Positions 1 to 7,088 of a DNA stretch of 12,013 nucleotides are shown here, in pieces. Below the pieces are notes generated by a model, which saw nothing but the letters and a program-made list of their open reading frames with translations, ran no database searches and was not told where the DNA came from. Position numbers and translations under genes: made by a program. Source of the stretch: Desulfobacteraceae bacterium UBA5623 (GTDB taxonomy: Bacteria > Desulfobacterota > DSM-4660 > Desulfatiglandales > Desulfatiglandaceae); the NCBI GenBank assembly GCA_002424495.1, contig DIKH01000358.1, positions 1 to 12,013 of the forward strand. Reading direction: 5' to 3'. How positions within the stretch are numbered: position 1 is the stretch's first letter; each line of letters begins with the position of its first letter.

Positions 1-3000
1 TTTCTAACCGGAAATTACTGAAACGAAGCCGATCTTCATTACCATCTCGGTAATGATAAATAAGCCAAACCTGACGATGGAGGCGGTCAATTCCTTGACT
101 TGCTGGTGGAAGTTCCGCCTCTAGGCGAAAGGCACCAAGCGGCTTTTCCACCCAAAAGGCTGTCTCGATGGGCGTGCGTGGAGATATACGTAGTGGTGTA
201 ACACCCTTACGGTCAAGCGCCTGGGGTGGAAGGTCTTCCAGCCGCGAAATGCCAAGGCAAAGACGCGCACAGACATCCGCACTTTTTTGTACAGTGTTTT
301 CAACTGCATCTAAGGCAAGCTCGCGGAAGAGACGCAAATTCCTCCCGCGGGCCAGACCCAGTGCCCCGGCATCGCGCGCCACCTCGCTAATATGCTTATC
401 TGTCCACTCGAAAAAGGCGCGACGGCGAGCACTGGACAAGGTCATACCCGGCCCCCCGTAGCGTGGTGCGGTCCTGCCACTGTCAAAGCCTGATTCACTC
501 AAAAGATACCTGTCAATCTGGGGATGCGCCTCAAGAGCGGGGTCAAAATGTACTAACTCGTGCAGAACCTCGCCCTGACGGCAAGGCGCGGTCGGATCGA
601 AAGCCCGATCCCAATAGGGGAGATACTTCTCTTCAAGTGCGCTGTGGTAGTCTTCGCATGAATGCACTCCAAATAGGATATAGACCAGTGCTGCACGCAA
701 TTCCCGTGCGGTAATGTGCACCTCGCTCCGCATATGCACAGCCTGCAGCGCCTCAATGAGTCGTTCACGGGCGTGGCCGCGAATCTCCTCCTGTTGTTTT
801 GAAGGTATGTTCCCCGGCCCGAAGATCTTTAGTGCACGAAAGACTTCGCAGCGCGACTGTGCGGAGCAGGCGAGACAGGGCTTCCATATCTCTATCGCCT
901 GCTCACCGCCATATAACCGTTCAATAAGTTGCTCGACAAAAGATGCCTGGATGGCAGTCCTGGCAAGGTTTACGCCGCCGACGAGCGAGCGATGATTAAG
1001 GCTGATAAAACGGATGTATGAGTCCGCCGAAACTTCATCCTCCTGGAGAAGGCGATAGAGTTCATCTGTTAGAGGTGTTTCTCCGTTTGATTGCCCTTCA
1101 AAAAGCTCTATCCACTCAAGCAGACGTCCATCATTTACGGCGAGCAAATGGGCGATATCATTTGCTGGGGTGCCTTGTTGAAAGGGCTCCAGAAATTCAT
1201 TGAGGAGTTCATCCGCCGGCCGCCCTTTCCACGACGCCGATCCGTCGAGATTAATGCGAATTATCAAACCATCCGGGCGGCGATGCTTGATGATACGTTC
1301 GGAGGAAAGATGCTTTCCAAAACCCAGTTTTTCGGCTAGATGCTGCAAAAGCGCTGTCTTACCATCCCCCGCATTGCCGCAAAGGATGACAAGCCGCGCG
1401 CGGCGTTTACATATGTCCTCGAACAGCACATCCTCTAGGCCGGTTTCGACATAGGTCTGAGCCGCGAAGGGGGTATCAAGGCCACGAGTCTCTTGATTAC
1501 CCCAGCGTGAGCCCGGATAAGATTGCAGCAGGAAGGAAAGCCAATCCACATGCTCTTCGCGAAGTCCTGCGGCAGGAATTGTTGGCTCCGTATTTTGTGG
1601 CATTGTTGAAATAGGACGTGGGTCTAAAGCCGCCTGTTGGTGAGCCTGGAGTGCCACCAGTGCTTCAATGGTGGTTTGAAATCGACAATTCGGCTCGGGA
1701 AATGTGGCGCAATCAAGAAACGCCGAAAGAACAGGATACTCCTCTCGCTTAATGCCCTCCCAGTTTATCCCTCGTTCTTTAACCCTATCTCCACCGTACT
1801 GAAACGGATGCCTGTCAAAAATAACATGAAAAAAGCTGGCTGCCAGCGCATAAAGGTCATCAGAGGCGGAGGCAGGGCGTTTTTCCTGACACGAAGGAGA
1901 GCAATATGCGATAGTGCCTGGCCTTGATATATGTTCATTGATCTTTCTCACAAAATCGTAGTCGGTCAAAACGACACTGCTATCTGAAACAATAATATTG
2001 CGTGGACTCACGTCACCATGTATGAGCCCGTTTTTGTGGAGCGTTTTGAGTGCACTTAAGAGTTCTCCGAGCCAGCGCAACGCCAGAGCCTCGGATCCTG
2101 TTTCCTGCAAATCGTCGGCAAGAAGAGGAAAGACACCAGCAAAATCGGATAATGGCACTCCTTCTATCCACGTCATAAGCGACAAGAAATTATCTTCTTT
2201 CCATTCTTTTGCAACTTCATAGATCGCCGATAATCCCGAGTTACGCGTCAAATGTGACCGAGCCAGATTGTATGATCTTAGAACGCTATCTCCCCTCTCT
2301 TTATCATGTGCTACCTTTGCGACATAGGTCCCGAGTTCCTCTTTGGTTATACGATCCAATTCGATGACCTTAAACGTAGTTCCCACTCCGCCCGAGCCTA
2401 GCCTTGCCACAATGCGATAGTCATGATCCCGAAATCGGATGACTTGATCTTCGGACCAGAATCGTGCTGGGGGAGGGGGCGGGACAGGGACGGATTTTCC
2501 TAAAAGTTGTCCTAAAGATGATGCCAGCTCGCTCAGCAGTTTGCGCTCGGAGGGAAATTCCGCTGTACCGCCTTCCAGTATTTTAACTGCATCTGCAGCC
2601 ATTGGAATCGTTTGTTCATGAAACAAACAACGCAGAGAGGCACAGAGAGAATAGATGTCTGAACGCTGATCAGCGGCGGCCAATCCACCGGCTTGTACCT
2701 CAGGCGCTGCAGTTTCTTTCCAATCCTCGGATGGGGTAGCCATTGATGCTACGCTGACATCAGAAGGAATTCTAGCCAGATGAAATTCGGTAAATACCGG
2801 GGTGCCATCATGACGGACACGGATGTTCCTTTTTGTCAGATTGCGGTGAACAATACGTGTATTTTCATTGCCGTTTCTGTCCACTTCTGCTGTATGCATT
2901 TCTTCGAGGGCTGCAACGGCCCTGCGGGCAAATTCCACACGCTGAAGGATGTCCCATGACTGATCTTTCGCTCGTGCAACAACAGTCGGTGCAGCGGGGT

Positions 3001-3856
3001 CCACAATTGAAAAGAAATACATTTCGCCCAGATATCCGGGAGCGTCTTGAAATGAGTCGAGAATTCGTGGTGCCCAAGGGTATTGCTGAAGGATATGAAG
3101 CACCTCAAATTCACGCCTTGCTTTTCGCTCGGCATTTTTTTCTTGTGTCGCCGAAAGGTCGTATAGGTGCAAAACGATTCGGTCCTGCTGAACGGAACGG
3201 CTACCGTAAAAAATTCGGTGAAAGCGCTCATCTTTGGCTGTTTGAAGTTCAAGATTTATAAAGCCGCCAAAGCGGCGGAGCGAACCATCTATATTTACCC
3301 CCGCACGTGGTTCCAGGATTTTGCTGATGCGCTGCATCTCATCGTTTGAAAGCGGAGCTGAGATAGGTGATGATCCTTCCAAACCCACAGCGGATTTCCA
3401 GTCATCAAGTGAGTATAAAGAAACCCCGCGAACCTTGTTGTTCTGATAAAAACGAATCTCAGAGGGCTTCCATGTCAACAGGATGACAGCATCCACACGC
3501 GGTAACCGGGGAATATGTTTGCGAAGTGTCGTTCCTATTTTGCGGGCTTTGAAAGTGGTCCGATCTGCCTCCTGACAAATGAAAGGCGAATCATCCAAAC
3601 GTCCGTTGGCGGAATTTGCCTTGAGCCATTGTGGACTCCAGTGCTTAACCTCAATGATTCTGACTCCCCCAGGACCAATCGCAACAATATCTATTTCATC
3701 GGATTGAACCTGATGATTGACTGAAAAAATGAGGTTACTAAGCAGTATCCATTCGCTTTCCCCTGGTGACGATTGTACACGTGTTTTTAGATGCTCAACG
3801 GCTTTTTGCTCGCTTTCGTTGGCAAATGGGCCACAAGGAATGTGCGTAACTCGCAT
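1..3856 (-). CDS. NERD nuclease - pseudokinase - Ser/Thr kinase - P-loop ATPase fusion (PglW/MAD6-like), C-terminus cut by window edge
   Basis: I translated the minus strand from ATG 3856 and found 1285 codons without a stop before the edge. Residues ~8-130 are a NERD nuclease-like domain with D56 and the E69-V-K71 pair. Residues ~190-450 are kinase-like but degenerate: HRN (337-339) replaces HRD and TEF (356-358) replaces DFG. Residues ~478-740 form a second kinase with a Gly loop (LGSGGVG, 486-492), K514, HGDVSPRN (613-620), D632 in a DYD motif, and D667. A linker leads to a P-loop, GNAGDGKT (827-834), then a CxxCx5C cluster (994, 997, 1003). NERD plus tandem kinase is the order known from the BREX kinase PglW and MADS MAD6; the ATPase part loosely recalls DptF-type restriction ATPases (inference). 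An AGGA lies 10 bases before the ATG, and the in-frame stop upstream leaves no better start. Likely a cytoplasmic defence protein; partner genes are outside the window. Domain calls are firm; system assignment is not. Confidence 0.9.
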   Translation of the reverse strand, partial: MRVTHIPCGPFANESEQKAVEHLKTRVQSSPGESEWILLSNLIFSVNHQVQSDEIDIVAIGPGGVRIIEVKHWSPQWLKANSANGRLDDSPFICQEADRTTFKARKIGTTLRKHIPRLPRVDAVILLTWKPSEIRFYQNNKVRGVSLYSLDDWKSAVGLEGSSPISAPLSNDEMQRISKILEPRAGVNIDGSLRRFGGFINLELQTAKDERFHRIFYGSRSVQQDRIVLHLYDLSATQEKNAERKARREFEVLHILQQYPWAPRILDSFQDAPGYLGEMYFFSIVDPAAPTVVARAKDQSWDILQRVEFARRAVAALEEMHTAEVDRNGNENTRIVHRNLTKRNIRVRHDGTPVFTEFHLARIPSDVSVASMATPSEDWKETAAPEVQAGGLAAADQRSDIYSLCASLRCLFHEQTIPMAADAVKILEGGTAEFPSERKLLSELASSLGQLLGKSVPVPPPPPARFWSEDQVIRFRDHDYRIVARLGSGGVGTTFKVIELDRITKEELGTYVAKVAHDKERGDSVLRSYNLARSHLTRNSGLSAIYEVAKEWKEDNFLSLMTWIEGVPLSDFAGVFPLLADDLQETGSEALALRWLGELLSALKTLHKNGLIHGDVSPRNIIVSDSSVVLTDYDFVRKINEHISRPGTIAYCSPSCQEKRPASASDDLYALAASFFHVIFDRHPFQYGGDRVKERGINWEGIKREEYPVLSAFLDCATFPEPNCRFQTTIEALVALQAHQQAALDPRPISTMPQNTEPTIPAAGLREEHVDWLSFLLQSYPGSRWGNQETRGLDTPFAAQTYVETGLEDVLFEDICKRRARLVILCGNAGDGKTALLQHLAEKLGFGKHLSSERIIKHRRPDGLIIRINLDGSASWKGRPADELLNEFLEPFQQGTPANDIAHLLAVNDGRLLEWIELFEGQSNGETPLTDELYRLLQEDEVSADSYIRFISLNHRSLVGGVNLARTAIQASFVEQLIERLYGGEQAIEIWKPCLACSAQSRCEVFRALKIFGPGNIPSKQQEEIRGHARERLIEALQAVHMRSEVHITARELRAALVYILFGVHSCEDYHSALEEKYLPYWDRAFDPTAPCRQGEVLHELVHFDPALEAHPQIDRYLLSESGFDSGRTAPRYGGPGMTLSSARRRAFFEWTDKHISEVARDAGALGLARGRNLRLFRELALDAVENTVQKSADVCARLCLGISRLEDLPPQALDRKGVTPLRISPRTPIETAFWVEKPLGAFRLEAELPPASQGIDRLHRQVWLIYHYRDGNEDRLRFSNFRLE

Positions 3857-3914
3857 AAGGCGGAGATCCTCGCTCAGATTCTTTTTACCTGTTTTTTTAC
3901 TATAACGGACAACT

Positions 3915-3928
3915 TCTCCGAAAGGAGA
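3915..3928. repeat. Short perfect hairpin with GAAA loop in the kinase gene leader
   Basis: TCTCC-GAAA-GGAGA is a 5-bp perfect stem with a GNRA-type loop on the plus strand, followed there by TTTT. It lies 59 bases upstream of the kinase start. On the minus strand the same stem would sit in the 5' leader with loop TTTC and contains a GGAG. It could be a leader structure or a weak terminator for plus-strand (antisense) transcription; the stem is short. Confidence 0.35.
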
Positions 3929-4151
3929 TTTTCACGGCATCTAGCTGTATTTTATAGCTATACGAAATGATAGGGACTTATTTTTTCAGGAAAAATATAT
4001 ACGGTGATCAGGTTTGGATGTCAAGTTTAAAGACACACCCTTCGGATATCAATCTTCTTGTAACTGTTTAACAATTCGAAAACAGTTCTGCAAAAACGGC
4101 GGGAGGCCTTTTTCATAAACTGTATTTAAGACAGAGCTTGGGAATTTAATC

Positions 4152-4180
4152 TTGACACACAAGACCAAGTTCCCTAAACT
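4152..4180 (+). promoter_or_regulatory. Sigma-70-type promoter of the TIGR04255 operon
   Basis: A perfect -35 TTGACA (4152-4157) is followed after 17 bases by TAAACT (4175-4180), which matches 4 of 6 bases of the -10 consensus. Transcription would begin near 4187 and leave a leader of about 40 bases before the first gene. Confidence 0.55.
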
Positions 4181-4227
4181 CCATCTCAGAATAAGCGAGT
4201 CTCTATCATCCAAAATTACCTCACCTC

Positions 4228-4962
4228 ATGGAAAATGTAAAAATGCAGATCCCCAAAAAAATTTATCCCTGCCCAATAGCCGAAGCCATATTTGAGATAA
4301 GATTTGAGTCCAGCCTGCCCGATGATGCGATATTCGGGGTGATTTATAATGGCTTTAAGGATGACTATCAGGAGTTCAGCAAACTTCCTATTTTGCAACT
4401 TCCCGAAATTATACGTACAAAAGACGCAGCGCTTTTTCATAAACCACATTATAAATTGCAGAAGGGCAATTTCCTAATACAAATCGGGCCAAAGGTTCTT
4501 TCTTTGGTAAACCTGAAAGAGTATAGCGGATGGGCAGCATTGGCGCCAAAAATCAGCGAGGTATTTGCAAAACTGTCAGTAACAGAGGCTGTAAAATCCG
4601 TCACAAGAATTGGTCTGAGATACATCAACGTATTTGAAGGCCTGGACATTTATAAAAACACCAGTTTAAGGTTGTTCTTGCGCGAAAAGGACTTGGGTGC
4701 GCATCAAACAGATTTAACTTTTGAATTTGTAAAAGAAAATTGCTCGATCAGGGTAAGGATTGCAAACGCCGCAATGATTGAAGTACAAGGGGCCGTAACC
4801 CAGGGATCAGTCATTGACATAGACGTTGTTTACAACAAAACCTGCGAGGAATTTTTTAAAAACATCAGTAAGCTCGCCTCCATCCTGCATGACGAGGAAA
4901 AATGGATGTTTTTCAATCTCCTTGACGATGCATTCTTAGAAACGCTGAACCCTGATTACTAA
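4228..4962 (+). CDS. TIGR04255 family protein (function unknown)
   Basis: The 244-residue product matches what I know of the sporadically distributed TIGR04255 family: an N-terminal PIAEAIFEIRF stretch (17-26 region), a GW at 101-102, the VTRIGLRYINVF block (125-136), and the C-terminal FFNLL...FLETLNPDY block (228-244). Length is typical. No signal peptide or membrane segment is visible, so it should be cytoplasmic. The family has no established function; it is patchily distributed and often seen near mobile or defence genes. It heads a three-gene unit with the next two genes. No clear SD precedes ATG 4228; an in-frame ATG at 4243, with GGA upstream, is an alternative start that would remove five residues. 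Confidence 0.85.
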   Translation: MENVKMQIPKKIYPCPIAEAIFEIRFESSLPDDAIFGVIYNGFKDDYQEFSKLPILQLPEIIRTKDAALFHKPHYKLQKGNFLIQIGPKVLSLVNLKEYSGWAALAPKISEVFAKLSVTEAVKSVTRIGLRYINVFEGLDIYKNTSLRLFLREKDLGAHQTDLTFEFVKENCSIRVRIANAAMIEVQGAVTQGSVIDIDVVYNKTCEEFFKNISKLASILHDEEKWMFFNLLDDAFLETLNPDY

Positions 4963-4979
4963 AGCAAAAGGAGGATTTC

Positions 4980-5288
4980 GTGATCGAGGAAATCAAGTAT
5001 ACCCTTGCAGGAGGATTAGTGACAACAGCAGTCCTATGGTACACCTCAATAAGCAACCCACCTTGCGATTTTGACCTTGAAAAAGAGCTGCCAATAATGT
5101 CTGATGCCATCGCAGTATCATCTGTATATGACCCTAATCCATATTATGAGATTTCTTCTCAGAAAAGCCCTATCAACAGCCAGATAGAAATCATTTACAA
5201 TTTCGTATCAGCCCTTGTTGAGAACTCCAAGGACCTCGACCCTGATTTTTCGAAAGCAGTAGACAAACATTTCTGGGAATTGGCATGA
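4980..5288 (+). CDS. Hypothetical protein, 102 residues, second gene of the TIGR04255 unit
   Basis: I do not recognise this family. The gene starts with GTG at 4980, decided by a strong SD (AAGGAGG, 4968-4974) five bases upstream, 17 bases after the stop of the TIGR04255 gene. The protein has a short moderately hydrophobic stretch near its start (LAGGLVTTAVLWY, ~8-21), not long or hydrophobic enough to be a certain membrane helix, then an acidic C-terminal half that ends in a helix-like segment with ENSKDLDPDFSKAVDKHFW. It overlaps the next gene by four bases (ATGA), so the two are probably translationally coupled and made together. A small partner or antitoxin-like role is possible but is only a guess from size and position. 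Confidence 0.8.
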   Translation: MIEEIKYTLAGGLVTTAVLWYTSISNPPCDFDLEKELPIMSDAIAVSSVYDPNPYYEISSQKSPINSQIEIIYNFVSALVENSKDLDPDFSKAVDKHFWELA

Positions 5289-5911
5289 TTTCGATAGAAG
5301 AGATACAAAAATACCTTCCACAATATCTTTCTGCGCCTTCACAGCACCAGCTATTTGATGAGCTAAGAAACTTTCCGGAAAATATTGACAAGAGGTTATA
5401 CTCGGAAAGTCTTCTTGAAAAAGAAAATATCTTCCAGGGCGATGGCATTGCAAGGATGCTTGTATCAAATCTGCCGAGCAAGGAATTTCGGGAGATGCCT
5501 GCCATCGTGCTGTCCAATACTTGCGACATTGATATCGAAAACAAACGACTTTTCCCATCAAGGATAGTTTACGCACCAATATTCCTCCTCGTAAAATACC
5601 GCAACATGCTTATCGAAGAATTCGTGAAAACCGGTAAAAACTCGATAAATTCGATAAATGCGCACATCAGTGCAATCAAGAGACAAGAAATAACCCAAAT
5701 ATTGTATCTCCCCCAAGGAGGAAGGCTCAGCGATGACTCGATAGTGTTCCTTGACAGGCTCAACAACTATCCGGCGGATGAGATCGAAGCCGGCTTTGTA
5801 AAATATAATAAACTCTTTACCCTAAGCAATTACGGTTTTTATCTTTTTATCATAAAGCTTTCAATACACTTCACGAGAATCCAAGAAAGAGTAGACCGTA
5901 TGCCAAGCTAA
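5285..5911 (+). CDS. Hypothetical protein with SNTCDI motif, third gene of the TIGR04255 unit
   Basis: The 208-residue product is not assigned to a named family. Its most distinctive part is AIVLSNTCDIDIENKR (73-88), a beta-strand followed by S-N-T-C-D, preceded by QGDG (51-54) and followed by an IVYAPI strand (94-99). Proteins with a GD ... SNxCDI ... API pattern recur in bacteria as uncharacterised accessory proteins (memory-based, not tested). A second block, EITQILYLPQG (135-145), leads to a C-terminal part with alternating hydrophobic segments (182-195) that may be one membrane-associated or buried helix. The ATG overlaps the stop of the 102-residue gene by four bases. It is the last gene of the unit; no terminator hairpin is seen before psd, 55 bases on. 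Confidence 0.8.
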   Translation: MISIEEIQKYLPQYLSAPSQHQLFDELRNFPENIDKRLYSESLLEKENIFQGDGIARMLVSNLPSKEFREMPAIVLSNTCDIDIENKRLFPSRIVYAPIFLLVKYRNMLIEEFVKTGKNSINSINAHISAIKRQEITQILYLPQGGRLSDDSIVFLDRLNNYPADEIEAGFVKYNKLFTLSNYGFYLFIIKLSIHFTRIQERVDRMPS

Positions 5912-5966
5912 AGCGCTCCTCAAACAACCTTGTATATTCAGTTGGAAATTTTCTTAGTATCCCAAG

Positions 5967-6623
5967 ATGAACGAATCGCGCATAAATAACAGATGGCCTG
6001 TGGCCAGAGAAGGTCTTCCTTTTATAACTTTGGGTTGCGGCCTAGCTGTTCTCTTCTACTTTTTAGGGGTGCTCTCTTTGGCAATCCTTACCGGGATCTT
6101 TGGCCTTTTCAGCATCTTTTTTTTCAGGGACCCGGACCGTAAAACCCCTGTCCCGGACAAGGCGGTGTTGTCGCCTGCGGACGGCACGATAATTAGAATA
6201 AGCAATATAGAAGATAAGGGTAACCCATTAGGAGAACCGGCCTGCAAGATCAGCATCTTTATGTCAATCTTCAGTGTCCATGTAAACAGGAGCCCGATTG
6301 GTGGGACAGTAAAAACGATTTCATATAACAAGGGAAAATTCGTTTCCGCCAACCTCGACAAGGCCTCGGACAAAAATGAGAGGAACAGCATCACCCTGGA
6401 AACCTCTGGTAGCCGAAAAATCGTTTTTGTCCAGATTGCAGGCCTGGTGGCAAGGCGGATCGTATGCTGGTTGTCAGAAGGGGACCGTGTACAGCCAGGT
6501 CAGCGCATTGGACTGATACGTTTTGGCTCAAGACTGGATGTCTATCTGCCCCGTGACAGCAAGGTTACCGCCAGTCTGAGGCAAAAGGTCACAGCAGGAA
6601 AGACTATCCTCGGGTATCTGTAA
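5967..6623 (+). CDS. psd: Phosphatidylserine decarboxylase proenzyme, short form
   Basis: The product (218 residues) decarboxylates phosphatidylserine to phosphatidylethanolamine at the inner membrane, the last step of PE synthesis. Family hallmarks are present: a hydrophobic N-terminal segment (~18-53) followed by FFRDPDR, SPADG (69-73) with D72, SVHVNR (103-108) with H105, and RFGSR (185-189), where self-cleavage between G187 and S188 makes the pyruvoyl group. Length fits the short, single-domain Psd form of many anaerobes and deltaproteobacteria. The usual neighbour pssA (phosphatidylserine synthase) is not next to it: the unknown three-gene unit lies upstream and a tRNA downstream. The SD before ATG 5967 is weak, but no other start preserves the usual N-terminus (WPVAREGLPF). 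Confidence 0.95.
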   Translation: MNESRINNRWPVAREGLPFITLGCGLAVLFYFLGVLSLAILTGIFGLFSIFFFRDPDRKTPVPDKAVLSPADGTIIRISNIEDKGNPLGEPACKISIFMSIFSVHVNRSPIGGTVKTISYNKGKFVSANLDKASDKNERNSITLETSGSRKIVFVQIAGLVARRIVCWLSEGDRVQPGQRIGLIRFGSRLDVYLPRDSKVTASLRQKVTAGKTILGYL

Positions 6624-6678
6624 TGCTGAGCTGGAATTATTTCCATATTTCAAAAAGCCATAAACTATTCGGCAATTA

Positions 6679-6715
6679 CAGGTTGACATCTAAATCCCAG
6701 GTTGATATTTAGTCC
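6679..6715. repeat. Imperfect tandem duplication just upstream of tRNA-Val
   Basis: Two adjacent copies, 6679-6697 and 6698-6715, share CAGGTTGA and the ending TCC with a few differences between them (CAGGTTGACATCTAAATCC against CAGGTTGATATTTAGTCC). It supplies both promoter-like elements of the tRNA. Confidence 0.6.
6683..6711 (+). promoter_or_regulatory. Probable tRNA-Val promoter
   Basis: TTGACA (6683-6688) and, after 17 bases, TATTTA (6706-6711). The -35 is perfect and the -10 weak (3 of 6). It ends 9 bases before the mature tRNA, so the 5' leader would be very short. Confidence 0.4.
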
Positions 6716-6720
6716 ACCAT

Positions 6721-6795
6721 AGGCACGTAGCTCAGGGGGAGAGCACTACCCTGACACGGTAGGGGTCCGGGGTTCAAATCCCCGCGTGCCTACCA
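6721..6795 (+). tRNA. tRNA-Val, anticodon GAC
   Basis: A full cloverleaf can be drawn. The acceptor stem AGGCACG pairs with CGTGCCT (7 bp, perfect), followed by discriminator A and an encoded CCA. U8-A9 precede a D arm GCTC...GAGC. The anticodon stem CTACC/GGTAG closes the 7-base loop CTGACAC, with GAC as anticodon, which reads valine GUC and GUU. The T arm is CGGGG-TTCAAAT-CCCCG. No partial copy of its 3' end is visible elsewhere in the window, so there is no sign that it served as an attachment site here. Confidence 0.97.
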
Positions 6796-6931
6796 TATAA
6801 TTGCAGATAATCACAATGCACCTTTATAACTTAGGGTAGTTCTTAAAAATCCACTGCTTAGTTTTTCCTTTCTTTCATTAATCTTTCACGCACGCTAGTA
6901 GCAGCACCATTTTATTCCAAGCCATATTGAC

Positions 6932-6961
6932 TTGACAATAACATATATTGTCTTTTATATT
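6932..6961 (+). promoter_or_regulatory. Sigma-70-type promoter of the FadL-like gene
   Basis: TTGACA (6932-6937), an 18-base spacer, then TATATT (6956-6961), 5 of 6 matches to the -10 consensus. The transcript would start near 6968 and carry a leader of about 120 bases to the preferred start at 7089. Confidence 0.55.
6934..6952. promoter_or_regulatory. Operator-like palindrome inside the FadL-gene promoter
   Basis: GACAATA-N5-TATTGTC is a perfect 7-bp inverted repeat of 19 bases in total. It overlaps the -35 and fills most of the spacer, the place where a dimeric repressor would block RNA polymerase. Size and form suit a TetR/FadR- or GntR-type dimer; the regulator itself is not in the window. 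Confidence 0.45.
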
Positions 6962-7088
6962 TCTTACTACTAATCTAAATTATGCTTAAAATTATTGATA
7001 TTTGATCCATTTCAAAAATGTCAAATTTTGTCCAATATCAAGCCTGCTGCCCATTGGGCTTGACACCCCGGTGGAGAACAGGAGTACA

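Larger units (their letters stand above)
3857..4227. other. Divergent intergenic region between kinase gene and TIGR04255 operon
   Basis: This stretch of 371 bases holds no reading frame I can support. It carries the leader of the minus-strand kinase gene, including a small hairpin at 3915-3928, and the sigma-70 promoter of the plus-strand operon at 4152-4180. An AT-rich part (about 3940-4015) contains the palindrome TATAGCTATA, which could belong to the kinase promoter, but I see no convincing -35/-10 pair there. No repeats typical of attachment sites were seen. Confidence 0.6.

Noticed and set aside
168..2222. Several short plus-strand frames of 60-97 codons across 1-2300
   Set aside because: All lie opposite the long minus-strand frame, lack SD sequences and recognisable domains, and overlap one another; they are antisense shadows of the NERD-kinase gene.
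2833..3261. Paired frames of about 140 codons on both strands
   Set aside because: Both fall inside the pseudokinase part of the long minus-strand gene in other frames; the translations are low-complexity and match nothing I know.
6721..6795. tRNA-Val as an integration site for the defence genes
   Set aside because: No duplicate of the tRNA 3' end and no integrase are seen, and the accessory genes lie on the 5' side beyond psd.
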